A stretch of DNA of 64,000 nucleotides from Darksidea phi (GCA_030770425.1 JASJFT010000082.1:1-64000); one strand, 5' to 3'. Shown: positions 48,000-60,359, counted from the first letter of the stretch. Notes: a model not told the origin generated them from the sequence alone. Made by a program: numbers and translations.

Positions 48000-48806
48000 C
48001 TCGCTCCCCCCTCCGAAGCTTCGTCCTCGAAGTCGCGTTCCCTTTCTCGTGACCCTATTTGGTAGTAGCCTAATTGTTCCGGTAATTCTTTCTATACTGC
48101 GCCGCAACCCGCGTACACGTACCAGTAATTCTTTTCTTAGCCCGGTACCCTAGTTGTTCCGCCCCTTGCCTAGGTATAAGAGTAGGTAACGTCTCCCTCT
48201 ACGGGTATCCAAGCCCTATTCTTTATTTTCTTCCTGGGTCCTAATAATACCCAAAGGTCCTAAGACTTCCATAGCTCGTCGTCTTCGTCTTGCCCGCTAC
48301 GTCCTTCGCTCTAGTCATATAATACCGCCGGCTCGATCGTATCTAAACTATCAATTCGCTGGCCGCGAATATAAGACGTTACCGTCCTCGGCTCGTTGTA
48401 GTAGATGTCTCTCTCGGAATGTTTCTTGTAGTCTAGCGGTAACTAACAAGTCTCTTACTCGCGCTAAGAAAGAGCGTTCTCGACTCCTATCCGAACTAGA
48501 GTCCGCTAAGGATAAAGAGTTAGCCGCTTAAGCCCGCAAACGGCGTATCCGCGCGTAACTAGCTTAGTACGATACCCGTTAACGTAAGCTTCTTAATCGT
48601 AAGCTAGCTTCGATCTCTAAGTTGGAAAAGTCGGAACAGGCGGAAGCCGTTCGGTCTGCTTCTTCTAGCTTGCCCGTGTCACTACAGCAAGCCTTGCTAT
48701 ACGAGTCTACTAATTTCTCCACTTTTCTAGATGGTTGGGAGCCTCTACCTCTAGGTACTTCTAGTAATACTACTCAACCAGGTCCTGGTAGCCCTATAGG
48801 TTCTTA
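48000..48806 (+). pseudogene. Antisense reading frame in gypsy copy B
   Basis: From the edge of the 3' LTR to a natural TAA at 48805-48807, about 268 codons stay in one frame on the strand opposite gag-pol. They are broken only by six TAA/TAG codons that could each come from CAA or CAG. Features in order: a basic N-terminal half (ARRLRLARYVLRSS); a Cys motif (ARCSRCLSRNVSCS); a charged coiled coil (RAKKERSRLLSELESAKD; RKLLNRKLASISKLEKSEQ); and a C-terminal SSSLPVSLQQALLYESTNF segment ending GPGSPIGS. The final 61 codons remain open. The 3' part overlaps the chromodomain-coding strand. Similar Cys-plus-coiled-coil proteins are, to my recollection, common unnamed proteins in fungal genomes. Confidence 0.65.
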
Positions 48807-51800
48807 ACTGGTTCCCATGTATTTTAGCTAGTAGGCTATCCTACCTATTTAACTAAATATTTCCACTAACGTCCGAACTTCTATAGTCCTTGAATTTCCT
48901 CGACCTCGTACTCCTCGTCTTCGAGTTCGACGTTAGTGGCTACTTCGGCGTCTTCCGGTGCTAGTTCTAGTAACGATACGTAGAATACCGGGTGTATTTT
49001 CATACCTTTAGCTAGCTTTAGCCTATAGTTAACTAGTCCTATCTTTTCTTTAATTTCGAATGGTCCGATTCGTAAATTATCCAGTTTATCGCATGGTCGT
49101 TTAGTTTTTAGGTTTCGTCGTAAAAGGAAAACTTTATCCCCCCTCTCAAGGGTCGGTCCCTCGAGCCTTCTTTTATTTGTTATTTTAGCTATTATAAGGT
49201 TTCTACGTACTATCCACGCGCTGAGTTCTTTATACAGTTCTTACATTAAATAGGCTTTTTCTTCTACCCTAGTGGATATACTCTCGATATCCTTCGGATC
49301 TCTATAAGTCGTCGGCTTATATCCGTAATTTACGTAGTACGGTAAGTATCTAGTCGTCGTAGATCTCTTACTATTATATACCAATTATACTATTAGTAGC
49401 AATTTAACCTAGTTGTCCTGTAACTTGTTAATATAGAACCTTAGATACTCCTCTAGAGTTTAGTTCGTTCGTTCCATCTGACCATCTATCTACGGATGGA
49501 AGCTAGTCGATAGCTTTCTTTTAATTTCTAGTTTTACGAGTAGTATACTCTAAAACCTTAAAGTAAACAGTTTATCCCTATCCGTAAGGATCTATTCCGG
49601 CAATCCGTAATTGGCGATAAGCGTTCTTTTAACCTTATAAGCCATGTTTTCTGCCGTAATTACTTCGTTCGTCGGGATGAAGTGTACTGCCTTGGTTAAT
49701 CGGTCTACGATTACCATAATCGTGTCGTATAATCTTCCTAATCCCGGTTCTAATAATAGTAGCAACTTTACTATGAAGTCTATCGTAACGTAAGTCTATA
49801 GTCGTATAGGTAGTACTAGCGGTTAGAGTAATCTATAGGGCTTATGTCTCTTAGGTTTATTCTTAGAACATTCCAAATAGTCGCCTATCGCTTTCCGAAC
49901 TTCCTCTCTTACATTAGTAAGTAGGTATTCTCTATCTATATATCTGACCGTTTTATCGATTTCTAGGTATCCTAGTATTTTACTCTCGTAGATTTCCCGT
50001 ATTAAGTCTCCCCTAAGACTCGGTGGAATATAAGACCTTATCTCCGAGTCGTTTGTTAGAGCGGAGTATTCTTCCTTATCGAAGTATATATTGTCTCCCT
50101 CTAGTATTCCGTCAGCGTTCCTAATAGTTTCTCGGGCCTTATTTCTCTATTTTTTCTTAATATCTACTATTACCGTAATTTTGGCTAGCCTCGTATAGTT
50201 ATAGACGAGGGTTCCGTCGGGTTCCTTTCGTAGAACTAGTTCGTGTACGACGGGTTTATCAGTACCTCGAAGGTCCGATCTTCTACTAAGAGCGTCCGCC
50301 GCTCCGTTTAGTATTCCCGGCCGGTAACTTATCTTAAAGTCGTAATCTACTAGTAATTCCGACTATCGGAATTGTCGTCGATTAAGTTTCTTTGTAGTCG
50401 TAAAACTTATAAGGTTCTAGTAGTCCGTAATAACCTTAATCTTATACTTAGCTCCTGTAAGCTGTAGTCTCTATTATTCAAATACTGATACGACAGCGCC
50501 AAGTTCCTTATCGTAAACGTCGTAGTTCACTTCTTCCTTGCTAAACTTACGTAAGTGGTAGAATACTAGTCTCTATTTTCCGTCTTCCCCTTACTAGGTA
50601 AGTATCGCCCCTAGTACGTAATCTAATACATCCGTCTCTACTCTAAGAGGTCTTATCGGGTCGTATATCTACAATATAGGTACCGATATAAACAGGTTCT
50701 TAAGCTTATCGAAAGCTTCCTATTATTCCTAGTTCTACTAAAATCCCTTTTCCTTCTTAGTTACCTCCGTGAGTAGAGATATAGTCTTTAAGTAATCCCT
50801 AATAAACTTCCGATAGAAGTTAGCGAATCCTAAAAAGGATTACACGTCCTTAACCGATATTAGGGTTAGCTATTCCCTTATAGTCTATACTTTCTTAGGG
50901 TCTATAGATACTCCTTCTCGCGAAATGATAAAACCTAGATATTCGGTTTCCGTCCTATAGAATTCGTATTTATCTAAGTAAAGTAGTAACCTGTTTTACT
51001 ATAGCTTTTATAGTACTTTCTTTATATACTCTTTATATTCTTCCAGCATCCCTTTACTATATATAAGAATATCGTCTAGATATACCATACAGAATACGTC
51101 TAAGTATTCGTTCAACGTTCTATTAATAACTAACTAAAATGTTACTAGTACATTCGTTAGTCTAAATGGTATAACTCTATACTCGTAGAGTCCGTATCGG
51201 GTCTTAAATACCGTATACTTTTCGTACCCTTTCGCTATTCGAATCCTATAGAATCCTTCCCGGATGTCGAATTTCGTAATCTACTTAACTCCTTAGAGCC
51301 GGTCTATAAGTTCTCCGATTAGTAGTAGCGGGTATCGGTTTTTCTTCGTAACGTTGTTTAAACGTCTATAGTCTATACAAAGTCGTAACTTTCCGTTCTT
51401 CTTTAGGATAAATAGAACTAGTAATACTATAGAGCTTTAACTTTCTCTAATATATCCTCTCTCTAGGTTCTTCGTTAAGTACTCTTTTAATTCTTCCTGT
51501 TGATCCACTGTCAACGAGTATATAGGTCCAAGCTCGAGCTTCGCGCCCTATTCCAGATATATCTTATAATCCTATTCCTAGTACTCTAGTAAATCGGTTT
51601 CCGGATATTCTTCGAACAGCTCTTAGAACTCCTCGTAGTCTCGAGGTATTATTGGCCGTAGTCCTTCCTACGCGGTCGCGACCCTTCGTACTATAATAAC
51701 GCCGACTCTCTACGGGTTCTTCTTATAGATCCTCGCGATCTTATAAGGTAAAATTAAGCCTATCCTCCCTTTCCGGGGTGTATACTGGATCTCGTAGCTA

Positions 51801-52240
51801 GACCTACCCGGTCTCCTAATTCCTACGACTCGAGCTACCCGCTCGTAGCCTAGTACTTTACGTAGCTTCTAATCTATCCATAGATTATATATTACTAGCC
51901 AATCGTAACCAATAATTATATCGGTATCTCCAATTTCTATAATATCAAATCTACGATAGTCTCTAACGTTTCCTACCTCTAAGGTTACTTTTTTCGTTTC
52001 GAGGCGAATTATACCTCCTCCATATTCCATAGGTAATCTATCTCCGAGGTCTACTCGTATAGGTTTTTCTTTAACTTGGTAAGAAATCCCTTATTCCTCT
52101 ACTAATTTTAACGACAGGAGCGTAAACTCTACTCTACTATCTATAATAGCTCGGACTTTCCGTCCGTAAATTCGTACGTCCACCTCTAACCTAGCTGGTT
52201 ATTAGATATTTCTTTACACGATTCGGAGAGTCGTCTTTTA
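48740..52240 (-). pseudogene. Gypsy copy B pol remnant with chromodomain
   Basis: The minus-strand counterpart of the copy A pol, with RT, RNase H, integrase and chromodomain in the same order. Stops are largely TAG/TAA at former Gln/Trp codons. No indel is needed to align the landmarks with copy A. Confidence 0.85.
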
Positions 52241-53229
52241 GGTACTTTTATCAGCGCGACTCTTACGTAGCTGATAACAACCTAGTTTTTTAGCTTGTCA
52301 TCATAGAGGTCCCAATCTTCGGGGTCCTTTTCTAGTTCTCTAGTCTCGTTTTGTCGAGTAGGCGACTCGTCTACCCATTCTATTTTTAGATCCGGTACTC
52401 TTCCGATCCTACGGGGTGTTTCCCAATTCGGTTCTTCCGATAGTTCCCCTTTCGGTAATGGTATATCCTAATTAATAGGTTCTACCTTATTTTTATCGTT
52501 CTAGGCGTCGTAATATCCCTACTATATACCTAGGGCCCTCAGCTGTCTACTAATCTCTAGGTTCTTTAAACTATCTTGGTTCCACATTGGATATCCGTGT
52601 AATTCGCATCGTTCGACAAGGCATTCCTTCCTTTTAAGATTTTAATAGAAGACATCTTCTTCCCTTCTAGCCGCAAGCTCTTGTTACGCTAGGTATAGGA
52701 TACATAATCAATCGTAGTACGTCCAATATACGGCCTCGTAATCAGGTTCTTAGTATATAATTCTATAGTTAATATCTCGTTTATATCCTTTAGTATCTGC
52801 CCAGGTTAGTCCGCGTAGCCATCGTCCTATAGCGTATTTCATCGGGAAATACTTATCGCATTCGTCATCGTAGCAATCAACCTATCCTAGCCATCCTTAC
52901 TCCTTATAAGCCTGGGCCTAGTTATTATAGTCGTGGATATAGTATCCTACTATTAGGCATTCTACATTTCGAAGGTACATGTGCAAGCTGCTTCCTAGGA
53001 GTATTATAGTTTCCTCCTTCTATCGGGCGTAGTACTCGCAATTTCCCGTACAGTTTATCTATAGTAGCGCGTCGTAGCCTATATTATTATAGTCCTAGGT
53101 TACCTTATAACCTTCTAGTCCTTAGAGTCTTAGGGCCTAGCCTATCGCCTACTAGCCTCGATCTCCCGTAACGTATATTAGCTTTTTTACGTCGGTATAA
53201 TGTTCAGCGATATACTAGCTAGTCCTATA

Positions 53230-54453
53230 TTTCCAATATTTATTATATACTAACCGTCTAAAAACGTCTTCTACGCTGACCTTATCTAGCCCATCGAGTT
53301 TTAGTTCTCCTATCTCGAGCTCTAGGTTATCTTATTATCGAGTGATTTCTTCGACCTCGTCCTACCCGCTGGCGTCGTACTATGTCTCGGGTATCGAGTT
53401 AGGCTTAGTTTCTTTTTCTTTACTATACCTAATTATATTTATACGCTTGGCGCTATCCTAGCTCCCTATACTTTTCTTTTTCTCGCCGTATTCCCTGGCG
53501 AAGTATCCCTACATACCGTAGCGTAGACACGCCTTTTCGTCTCGACGTCGTCTCATCTCGTCTACTAGGACTTTCTATAGCTTCCTACCTTATTCACGTT
53601 TCTTATTTCTTAGGTATTTCTTTTCCTAGACTATACTAACGTCCATTTCGTTATAACCCTTATAGAATCCATACTTTCGAGCTACTTACTCTTTTCTATA
53701 GACTCTTACTAGTCCTATAGCATCTTATTTCTCGAGTACTCGTTCGTGTAGTCGATTATCGATACGGATCGTCGTCTCAATTAGTTCCGCTAGGTCGTCT
53801 AATTTTTCAAGTCGGGCTAACTCGTCCTTAATTAGCTCCTTAAGTCCGTTATAGTATACGACTATAAGAGGTACATCGTCCTAGTCGATCTTATACTATA
53901 GCTATTTAAATTCGGTGGTATACGTACTTACTAACTTAATCTACCTTAGCCTTTAGATCTGGCGTTCGGCCTACTAGACCTTATTAATGTCTCCGAAGAC
54001 TATACGTATTTGTTCCTTAAACGAATCCCAATCTTTAAATACTACCTTCGTTTCGTCGCGTCGCTTCGATAAGGAGTCTTTATTAGCTATATAATCGTCG
54101 ATCAGGGGCTATATCTACATAGCTGCTTTACCTATTATATACATACCCGCGGTAAGGATCTTATCCTAGTCGCTAGTAAACGTAGTAGAGTTGAACCGGT
54201 AGTATAGGTCTAATTGTATAAGGAACGGCCTCAAGCCTTTCTTTCCGCCATCGTATTTTTCTAGTATCGGGATCTTTGACTTCGTCCTAAGTCCCGCCTA
54301 TACCTATTGTAGCGATCCTTATAGCGACATTATAGCCTACTATAACTCAACTATCTAAGCTACTTATTACTAGATTAGGGCCGCTGGGTTCGTTACTAGA
54401 GCCCTAGTTACGCTTTCCCTAGAGGTATTACGTGAGCTAGATGGAGTTACCAT
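53230..54453 (-). pseudogene. Gypsy copy B gag remnant
   Basis: Starts at ATG 54453 with MVTPSSS, then continues as the copy A gag does, with RIP-type stops. The zinc knuckle region lies near 53530-53490. Confidence 0.75.
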
Positions 54454-54485
54454 ATCGACGTAACCTTGGTTTAGGGTAGTTAATA

Positions 54486-54920
54486 TATTATATATTATAC
54501 GTACCTTTATACGGGATCCGGGTTAGGGCCAATAGAACGTTTATCGTACCGTTGGTTTCTAATAGGTCAAGATCAAGTCAACGAATTCTATTACTAGAAT
54601 AACCACTTAGGAAAAGATCCAATCTTGTTCGTAAGTATCAGGTAAAGAACTAAAGATTAACTACAAAGAATTAAGATAGAAAACCTAAGAGATCCTCTAT
54701 CTTCTTATATCTATCCCGCTTTACCTTACTCTACTTGCTCTGTTCGCTAAGACACAGATCAACTAGATTATTATTAGTCATGCTCTATTTGCTCTATTCG
54801 CTAAGATACAGATCAACCAGATCATTGTTACGTAATATTAGATTACTAACTAAGCCCTTGTCTTGGCTTCTAACCTTCTCGGGATGCCCCGCATCCTGTG
54901 ATTCGCGTGGGGTTGTAACA
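54486..54920 (-). repeat. Gypsy copy B 5' LTR
   Basis: 435 bases. The terminus reads TATTATATATTATACG on the plus strand where intact copies read TGTTATACGTTGTACG, all by transitions. The outer half retains more G and C than the inner LTRs. Confidence 0.95.
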
Positions 54921-57573
54921 TCGAACTATTATTTAGATAGCCTACTTTATAATAGATAGTAATAATCTACTACTACTATAGGTAGAAGCTATTAGAATAG
55001 TAAATTTTATTATAAATATATTATTATACTTATCTAATCTACTTCGTTATACTTTCTATAAGTATATCTTTAGTATAAAGTCTACTATTAAATATATCTA
55101 CCCTTTTAGTATTAAGGTATTCGTATATATCTACTAGGAAGCTTAAGGCCCTAGATCTAAACTACTATATAGAGCTAAAATAGGTATTTTTATTAGTTAT
55201 AGGTCTAGTACTAAGATATTATATATCTATATACTATTATATCGTATTATCGTCGAATCGCGTAACGTCTAGTTTTAATCGTTTAATAATTATAAATAAC
55301 TATCTAAATTCTCTAGCTTTATAGATCTTAATACTAATATCTAGCTATCTAGTCTATTAGACGATCGTCTAAAGCTACCTAAGTTCCTTAAAATCCGGTA
55401 CCTAAATTAAGCTCGAGAATTAAAACTCTAATTCCCGATCTTAGGGGACCCTACTAGGACGCCTATTTTATCTTTACCTAGACGTCTTTAGATATTAAAT
55501 TCTAATTCTTCTCTCTAGGGTAGATCCCCTAGATCTATAGGCCTACTAATCTATATTTTAGAATTATTATCGCTACTATTCCGTAGATAAGGCTTATACT
55601 TACGAGCTATATCTATATTATCTCCTTAATCTAGAAACTAGCGAAATCCGCCCTTCTAGAATATAGTCTTTAAATTCTAGGATATAGCTTTTAGATTCTA
55701 GATACTAGCGTCTATAACCTCGATATCGATATTATATTTAGGCCGGTAGCTAAAATCTTTACTAAAGGCTCGAGAGAATTAAGAGTAGGGGAGTACGTAT
55801 TTAGTTTTAGCTACTACTATTCTAGTCTAAGACGAGGATATTAATACTATAGATATCCTAGTATTTACTATATTAGCCGCGATCTATAAGGAAATACTAT
55901 ATATCTATTAAGAGGCTATAAACGACTCTAATATATCTCTCTAGAATTTATCTATCTAGTACGAGATTCGAGTCTATAAACTTAATAGGATATAGACGAT
56001 TATTAATATTAACGAGATACCTTCTAGTACTAGACTTATTAGTATTAAGTAGGTATTTAATATAAAGCGAAATAAGACTAGGAATATTATAAGAAGAAAA
56101 GCTTATATTATTACTTAAGACTATTTATAACGTCTAGATATCGACTATAATAAGACCTACTTATTAGTAGTTAGGTATAATAGTCTAAGACTTATACTAG
56201 CTACTACTATTATCTATAGATAGACCCTATAATAGATTAACTTTAATACTATATACCTAAATAGACGTCTATTATATATTATCTATATATACTACTCTCT
56301 AGGTATCTCTTTACTTAGATAGAAAGTTCTATACCTAATTAAGATACTTTATAGTCTTAAGTAGTTAGACCGCGAGTAGTATATAGTCTTATCCTAGTAG
56401 TTAAAGAATTAGACTTTTATCTAAACGACGTTCGACCTATATATATTTCTTAAGAATAGTATTATATTAGGAATCTACGTTAATAATATACTAATCTATA
56501 GTATACCTAACGAGATTTTATCCTTTATTACTACTACTACTAAGTAGTTTAAATTTAAGGACCTAGGATATCTACGTCTTATCCTAGGCCTAAAAATCGA
56601 CTATTATAATAGTTAGCTCCGATTCTATTAGAAAACCTATATAATAGTAATCCTTCGTCGCTATACTATAGAGAACTATAATAGACGCCTTACTTTACTA
56701 GATATAAACTCTTTCCCGTCTAGATATATAGGCGAACTAGACGAGGCTAGATAGTAGTAATTCTAATCTATTATTAGATTAATAAATTTCTTAGTTATAG
56801 TCTTCTAGCTAGACCTAGCTTATATAGTTAGTATACTAGGAACCTATAGCTCGAATCTATTAGATTTATATCTTAAACTAGTATTTTAGATTCTACGATA
56901 TATTAAGTATACTCTTAATAGTATAATTACTATTAGTAAATACTAGGAGGGGATCCTACTACTTAAAGTCTTACTAGTAGATATTACTATATTTAGTAAT
57001 ACTTTATTTAACTTAGACCTAGATAATTATAAGTCTTTTTCTAACTATATTCTTAAGCTAAATAAGGGAACTATAGTATAGTTATTAAAGCGATAATTAT
57101 ACGTAATAAGGAGTACCTACGAGGCTAAATATATAGTAGCTTTATATATAACTAGTTATTTAGTCTAGATAAGATAGGCTATAAGTAAGCTAATAAGAGC
57201 GAAATACCTACCTAGTAGATTAATAGTAGATAATAAACTAACTATCGCCCTAATTAAAGAGTAATATATTAATTACCGGAGTAAATATATCGGTATCTAC
57301 TTTTATTTTATTTAAGAGTAGTATTTAGAAAAAGAATTTACTATCTAATATATTAGGTTGGCTAATAACCTAGTAGATATATATACTAAGGTATTACCTC
57401 GACTATTACTTAAGGACCTTACTATACGAATTTAAGAGCTAGACTATTAAGTATAGATTTACTATAGCGGCTAGTTAGTAGATAATAGATATTAGATACT
57501 ACTAAGAGAGTTTTTATGTACATACTTTTAAGAATATTCACCCCTATACTAATAAGCCGCCGCCACGGAGGAC
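54921..57573 (+). pseudogene. Copia integrase end, RT and RNase H (right arm)
   Basis: Plus-strand frame with many TAA/TAG codons. The integrase tail has IIVESRNV near 55250. RT is recognised by SIKWVFNIKRNKTRNII (about 56040), YNKTYLLVVRYNSLRLILA (about 56150) and IYVNNILIYS (about 56472). RNase H shows YLVS, IALIKE and RLANNLVDIYTKVLPR (about 57360). The polypurine tract CGGAGGAC precedes the 3' LTR. Confidence 0.85.
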
Positions 57574-57686
57574 TGTTGGTGGAAGTGGCGTTGCGGCCAC
57601 TGTTTGGGGTCCGTGCTAGCGCTAGTCTCTATATAGGCAGGTTTTCTGCCTAAACCAATCCACATCTCTTACTCCAACTTTCATCA
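57574..57686 (+). repeat. Copia 3' LTR
   Basis: 113 bases, TGTTGGTGG to TTTCATCA, followed by the CCCAT duplication at 57687-57691. Confidence 0.95.
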
Positions 57687-57691
57687 CCCAT

Positions 57692-58504
57692 TGTGTCGCC
57701 GTCCGGCGTCATGGTGATCTTGACTTCCCAAAGCTTACTTTTATACGCAGATATAAGAAATTCTGTAGTCGTCAAGTTCTGCGGTAGGACTTTTTTTAGA
57801 GTTGCGACACCAAGATAATTCATCTCTTTTTAACTCTTTAGGCCGGCCCCATGCTGGGGCACATCGCGCTCGAAAGTACGCACACGTATTCGCCTCATTG
57901 AGATTCTAACCCCGTCCAGAGTGCTCTACTCATCCTTCAAGCATCATGTACTCCGGAAACAAACTACTCCGTTTTATCAGACACAAAGGCGGCGTTCCAA
58001 ACCATCCGGAGTAATTGAATTGCCTCACCGGCCCTCGTTTAGGGACTACGGCACTCTAGATGCTACAAGGCAACACCAGGAGGCTTAAATCTTCACGTTT
58101 CAGAGCTATTAGTGCGAGATTAGCTCGGTATTGGTTTTCTCCCTGCACGAGTATCGTCTAAACTCAAATGGCTCCTAATTCCAGCAGTTCGAAGTATCTA
58201 GAGCAATTACTGTTCATTATCAAATCAAATGCTTTCGGTTTACGGGACATAACATTGAGCCCTGCACAAATCCTCATACATAAAGGCCTCGCAATACATG
58301 TGCGCCCCGCTCGGTTTAGTCTTGATTCGGGCCTGCGGCACCACAGTGCACTACTGCATCGGGGACCACTTCTTACCGCGCTACTCACCCCGTAATCTCC
58401 ATGAAGCTAGCCAAGTTTTTTTGATCGACGAAGCCATATCTCGTAGCTTATCCGAGCGATCAGGAGATCTACCTGCATTATAGCCGGGATTTGGTTTTCG
58501 GACA
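57692..58504. other. Unique DNA right of the copia insertion, no gene seen
   Basis: About 800 bases of normal composition. The overlapping short frames at 58164-58483 show no domain or family resemblance. Confidence 0.4.
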
Positions 58505-58648
58505 TGTTCGGTAGCATTTTGGAGCTAGCTTTTTTTTACTTGATTTTTATATATTTCTTAGTTATTTATTATATTTAATTTTATTGTTATAAAGTAAGTA
58601 CTAATATTCTCAAAGTTAGCCTAAAGGGTATAATAGGTATAATTATTA

Positions 58649-60096
58649 CAGTCACATGACAAAAGTTTGTGGACGCAACGCCCCACCAAAACGCGACGCG
58701 TCTCAACACCTATACTAAAGCCATCCACAACATGTCCCCACAACGCTCGTTCGGTACAGAAATTAGTGGAAATCGTCGCCCTAATGGAGAGCTATCTACC
58801 GACGCGCGTATCAGTATTATTTCGAAATCTGAGGCTGGCGCAACTACGAGAGAGCTCGCGGCTGAGTTCCGCGTCGCGCGCCAAACTATTTGATTTGGAT
58901 TTGCATAGTGGGAGTCTCTTCAGAAGGTCCGCACGAAACACAGTAGGAGTTTGTACACAGTAGAGGTGCTATACCCACACCTTATACACGATAAGCGCGC
59001 CAAACTATACACAACACCCTTCGCAGATATAACGAAACAGCTAGCAACGCCTCACGCCCTCGCTCTGGCAGGCCTTCTATACTCACGAGGAGGGAGAAGC
59101 GAACGCTATTACGCCATGCCCGAAAAACCCCAAAGATTCAGTATAAACAGCTTATCGAGGAAGCCTACCTAGGGAAGGACTACTCCCGCCGCACAGCCTA
59201 TAGAGCCTTGAAAGAGGAGGGCCTTACTAAGTTTAGAGCAAAGAGAAGGCCTAAAATCGATAGGGCCACCGCTCAGAAACGCCTAGAGTTCTGCCGCGCG
59301 TACAGGAATATCGATTGGCGTGATTCTAGAATTCGGTTCTCTGATGAGTGCTCAGTTCAGAAGGACGTAGGGCCAAATACTGAGTGGGTTTTTCGATACC
59401 CAGGGGAGAAATGGAATCACTCTATGATCACAGAGCAGACTACTGGCCGAGCGCCCCAGTAGATGGTGTGGGCTTCTATATGGATCGATTCTAGACGGCG
59501 TACTCAGAGATCTCCACTCATCATCATGGAGAGGGACCCTAACGCCCCGCGCGGAGGTTATTCAGCAAATAGCTATTACAGCGCCCTCGAGGAAGGCCTT
59601 CTGCCTAGTTATCAGGCAGGAGATCGATTCATGCAGGATAACGCGCGTATCCATACTGCGCGCAGTACGGCAGAGTTCCTAGAGAATCACGGGATTCGGA
59701 CTATCGATTTCCCACCCTATTCACCAGACCTCAACCCTATTGAACACCTATGGTGGGCACTCAAAAAGCTACTCCATGAGCACTACCCTGATCTATCGAC
59801 TCGCGGGCGAGGGCAGGATGAGTGGAATCAGTTCTGTGAGGCGTTGAAGGACTGTTGGCGTAGGATCCCTACTTCGCTGATTCGCAAGCTCATTATGAGC
59901 ATGGAGCGAAGAATTCAGGCCTGCCAGCGCGCGCGTGGGTATCAGACGAAATATTGAGCTTCAGTTACCCTGGAAAACACGAAAAAGCCATGTATTTACT
60001 ATATAGATCACTATTGTGGGGGGTCGTTGATGGGGGCAGATCAGCTGCCGAATTCGGTATAGAGCCTCGCGTCCACAAACTTTTGTCCTAGTACTG
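58649..60096 (+). mobile_element. Tc1/mariner DNA transposon
   Basis: 1,448 bases, flanked by TA duplications (58647-58648 and 60097-60098). Inverted termini start CAGT, differ for five bases, then share GACAAAAGTTTGTGGACGC (about 58659-58677, and the reverse complement near 60068-60086). The composition is close to that of genes, and only light damage is seen, so it appears younger than the AT-rich relic it sits in. Confidence 0.9.
58732..59957 (+). pseudogene. Tc1-family transposase, damaged
   Basis: The N-terminal part starts at 58732 (MSPQRSFGTEISG) with a helix-turn-helix (TTRELAAEFRVARQTI). It is followed by at least two frame disruptions between about 58890 and 59160. From about 59180 the catalytic half is readable: RFSDECSVQ (first Asp), MQDNARIHTARST (second Asp) and NPIEHLWWALKKLL (Glu), with 34 residues between the second Asp and Glu, a DD34E pattern. 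One in-frame TAG at 59460-59462 interrupts it and is derivable from CAG. The C-terminus ends RARGYQTKY. It is not expected to be active as it stands. Confidence 0.85.
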
Positions 60097-60359
60097 TATT
60101 ATTATAGCTAGATATAGCTTTACCGTTAGCTAAAAAGAAATTACCTAGTATTATTAAACTTAAAAGGGATTTAATTATAAAAAGTTTATTAAGTTAAGAA
60201 GTAGTTCTTCTACTTAAACTTACGCGTTTATATGTACATTCTAGTTGACTGCTATGCGGGATTTCATATTCTTCAGCTTGAGATCTGGCAGATTGAGAAA
60301 TTTCTAAAGGGTTGCACACCTCTGAGGGCGATGGAATGGGCCACACCAGCAACTAACAA

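Larger units (their letters stand above)
47565..54920 (-). mobile_element. Ty3/gypsy chromovirus, copy B (minus strand)
   Basis: 7,356 bases, the same length as copy A, in opposite orientation. Its LTRs are at 54486-54920 (5') and 47565-47999 (3'). Landmarks fall at mirror positions: gag ATG at 54453, zinc knuckle near 53530, RT YLDDIL near 51080, integrase about 50030-49230, chromodomain about 48920-48740. It is also riddled with RIP-type stops. Flanks are TTAGT (47560-47564) and TCGAA (54921-54925), the reverse complements of copy A's two flanks. Confidence 0.92.
37642..57691 (+). mobile_element. Ty1/copia LTR retrotransposon carrying two nested gypsy elements
   Basis: The outer element is bounded by near-identical 113-base LTRs at 37647-37759 and 57574-57686 and by a 5-base target duplication CCCAT (37642-37646 and 57687-57691). 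The LTRs begin TG and end CA. Removing the two gypsy insertions leaves about 5.3 kb, a normal copia size. Its coding order is gag, protease, integrase, RT, RNase H. The left arm lies at 37777-39404, the integrase core is inverted at 46766-47564, and the right arm is at 54926-57573. All frames contain many TAA/TAG codons, and the composition is strongly TA-rich, as after RIP. It is inactive. Confidence 0.92.
58505..60240. other. AT-rich relic split by the Tc1 element
   Basis: 58505-58646 and 60099-60240 are strongly AT-rich, with composition like the RIP-affected block. They flank the Tc1 element directly and read as one older sequence interrupted by it. The original identity cannot be recognised. 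Confidence 0.5.

Noticed and set aside
37760..57573. Centromere-like AT-rich block
   Set aside because: The AT-richness is fully accounted for by three recognisable RIP-affected retroelements with LTRs and target duplications.
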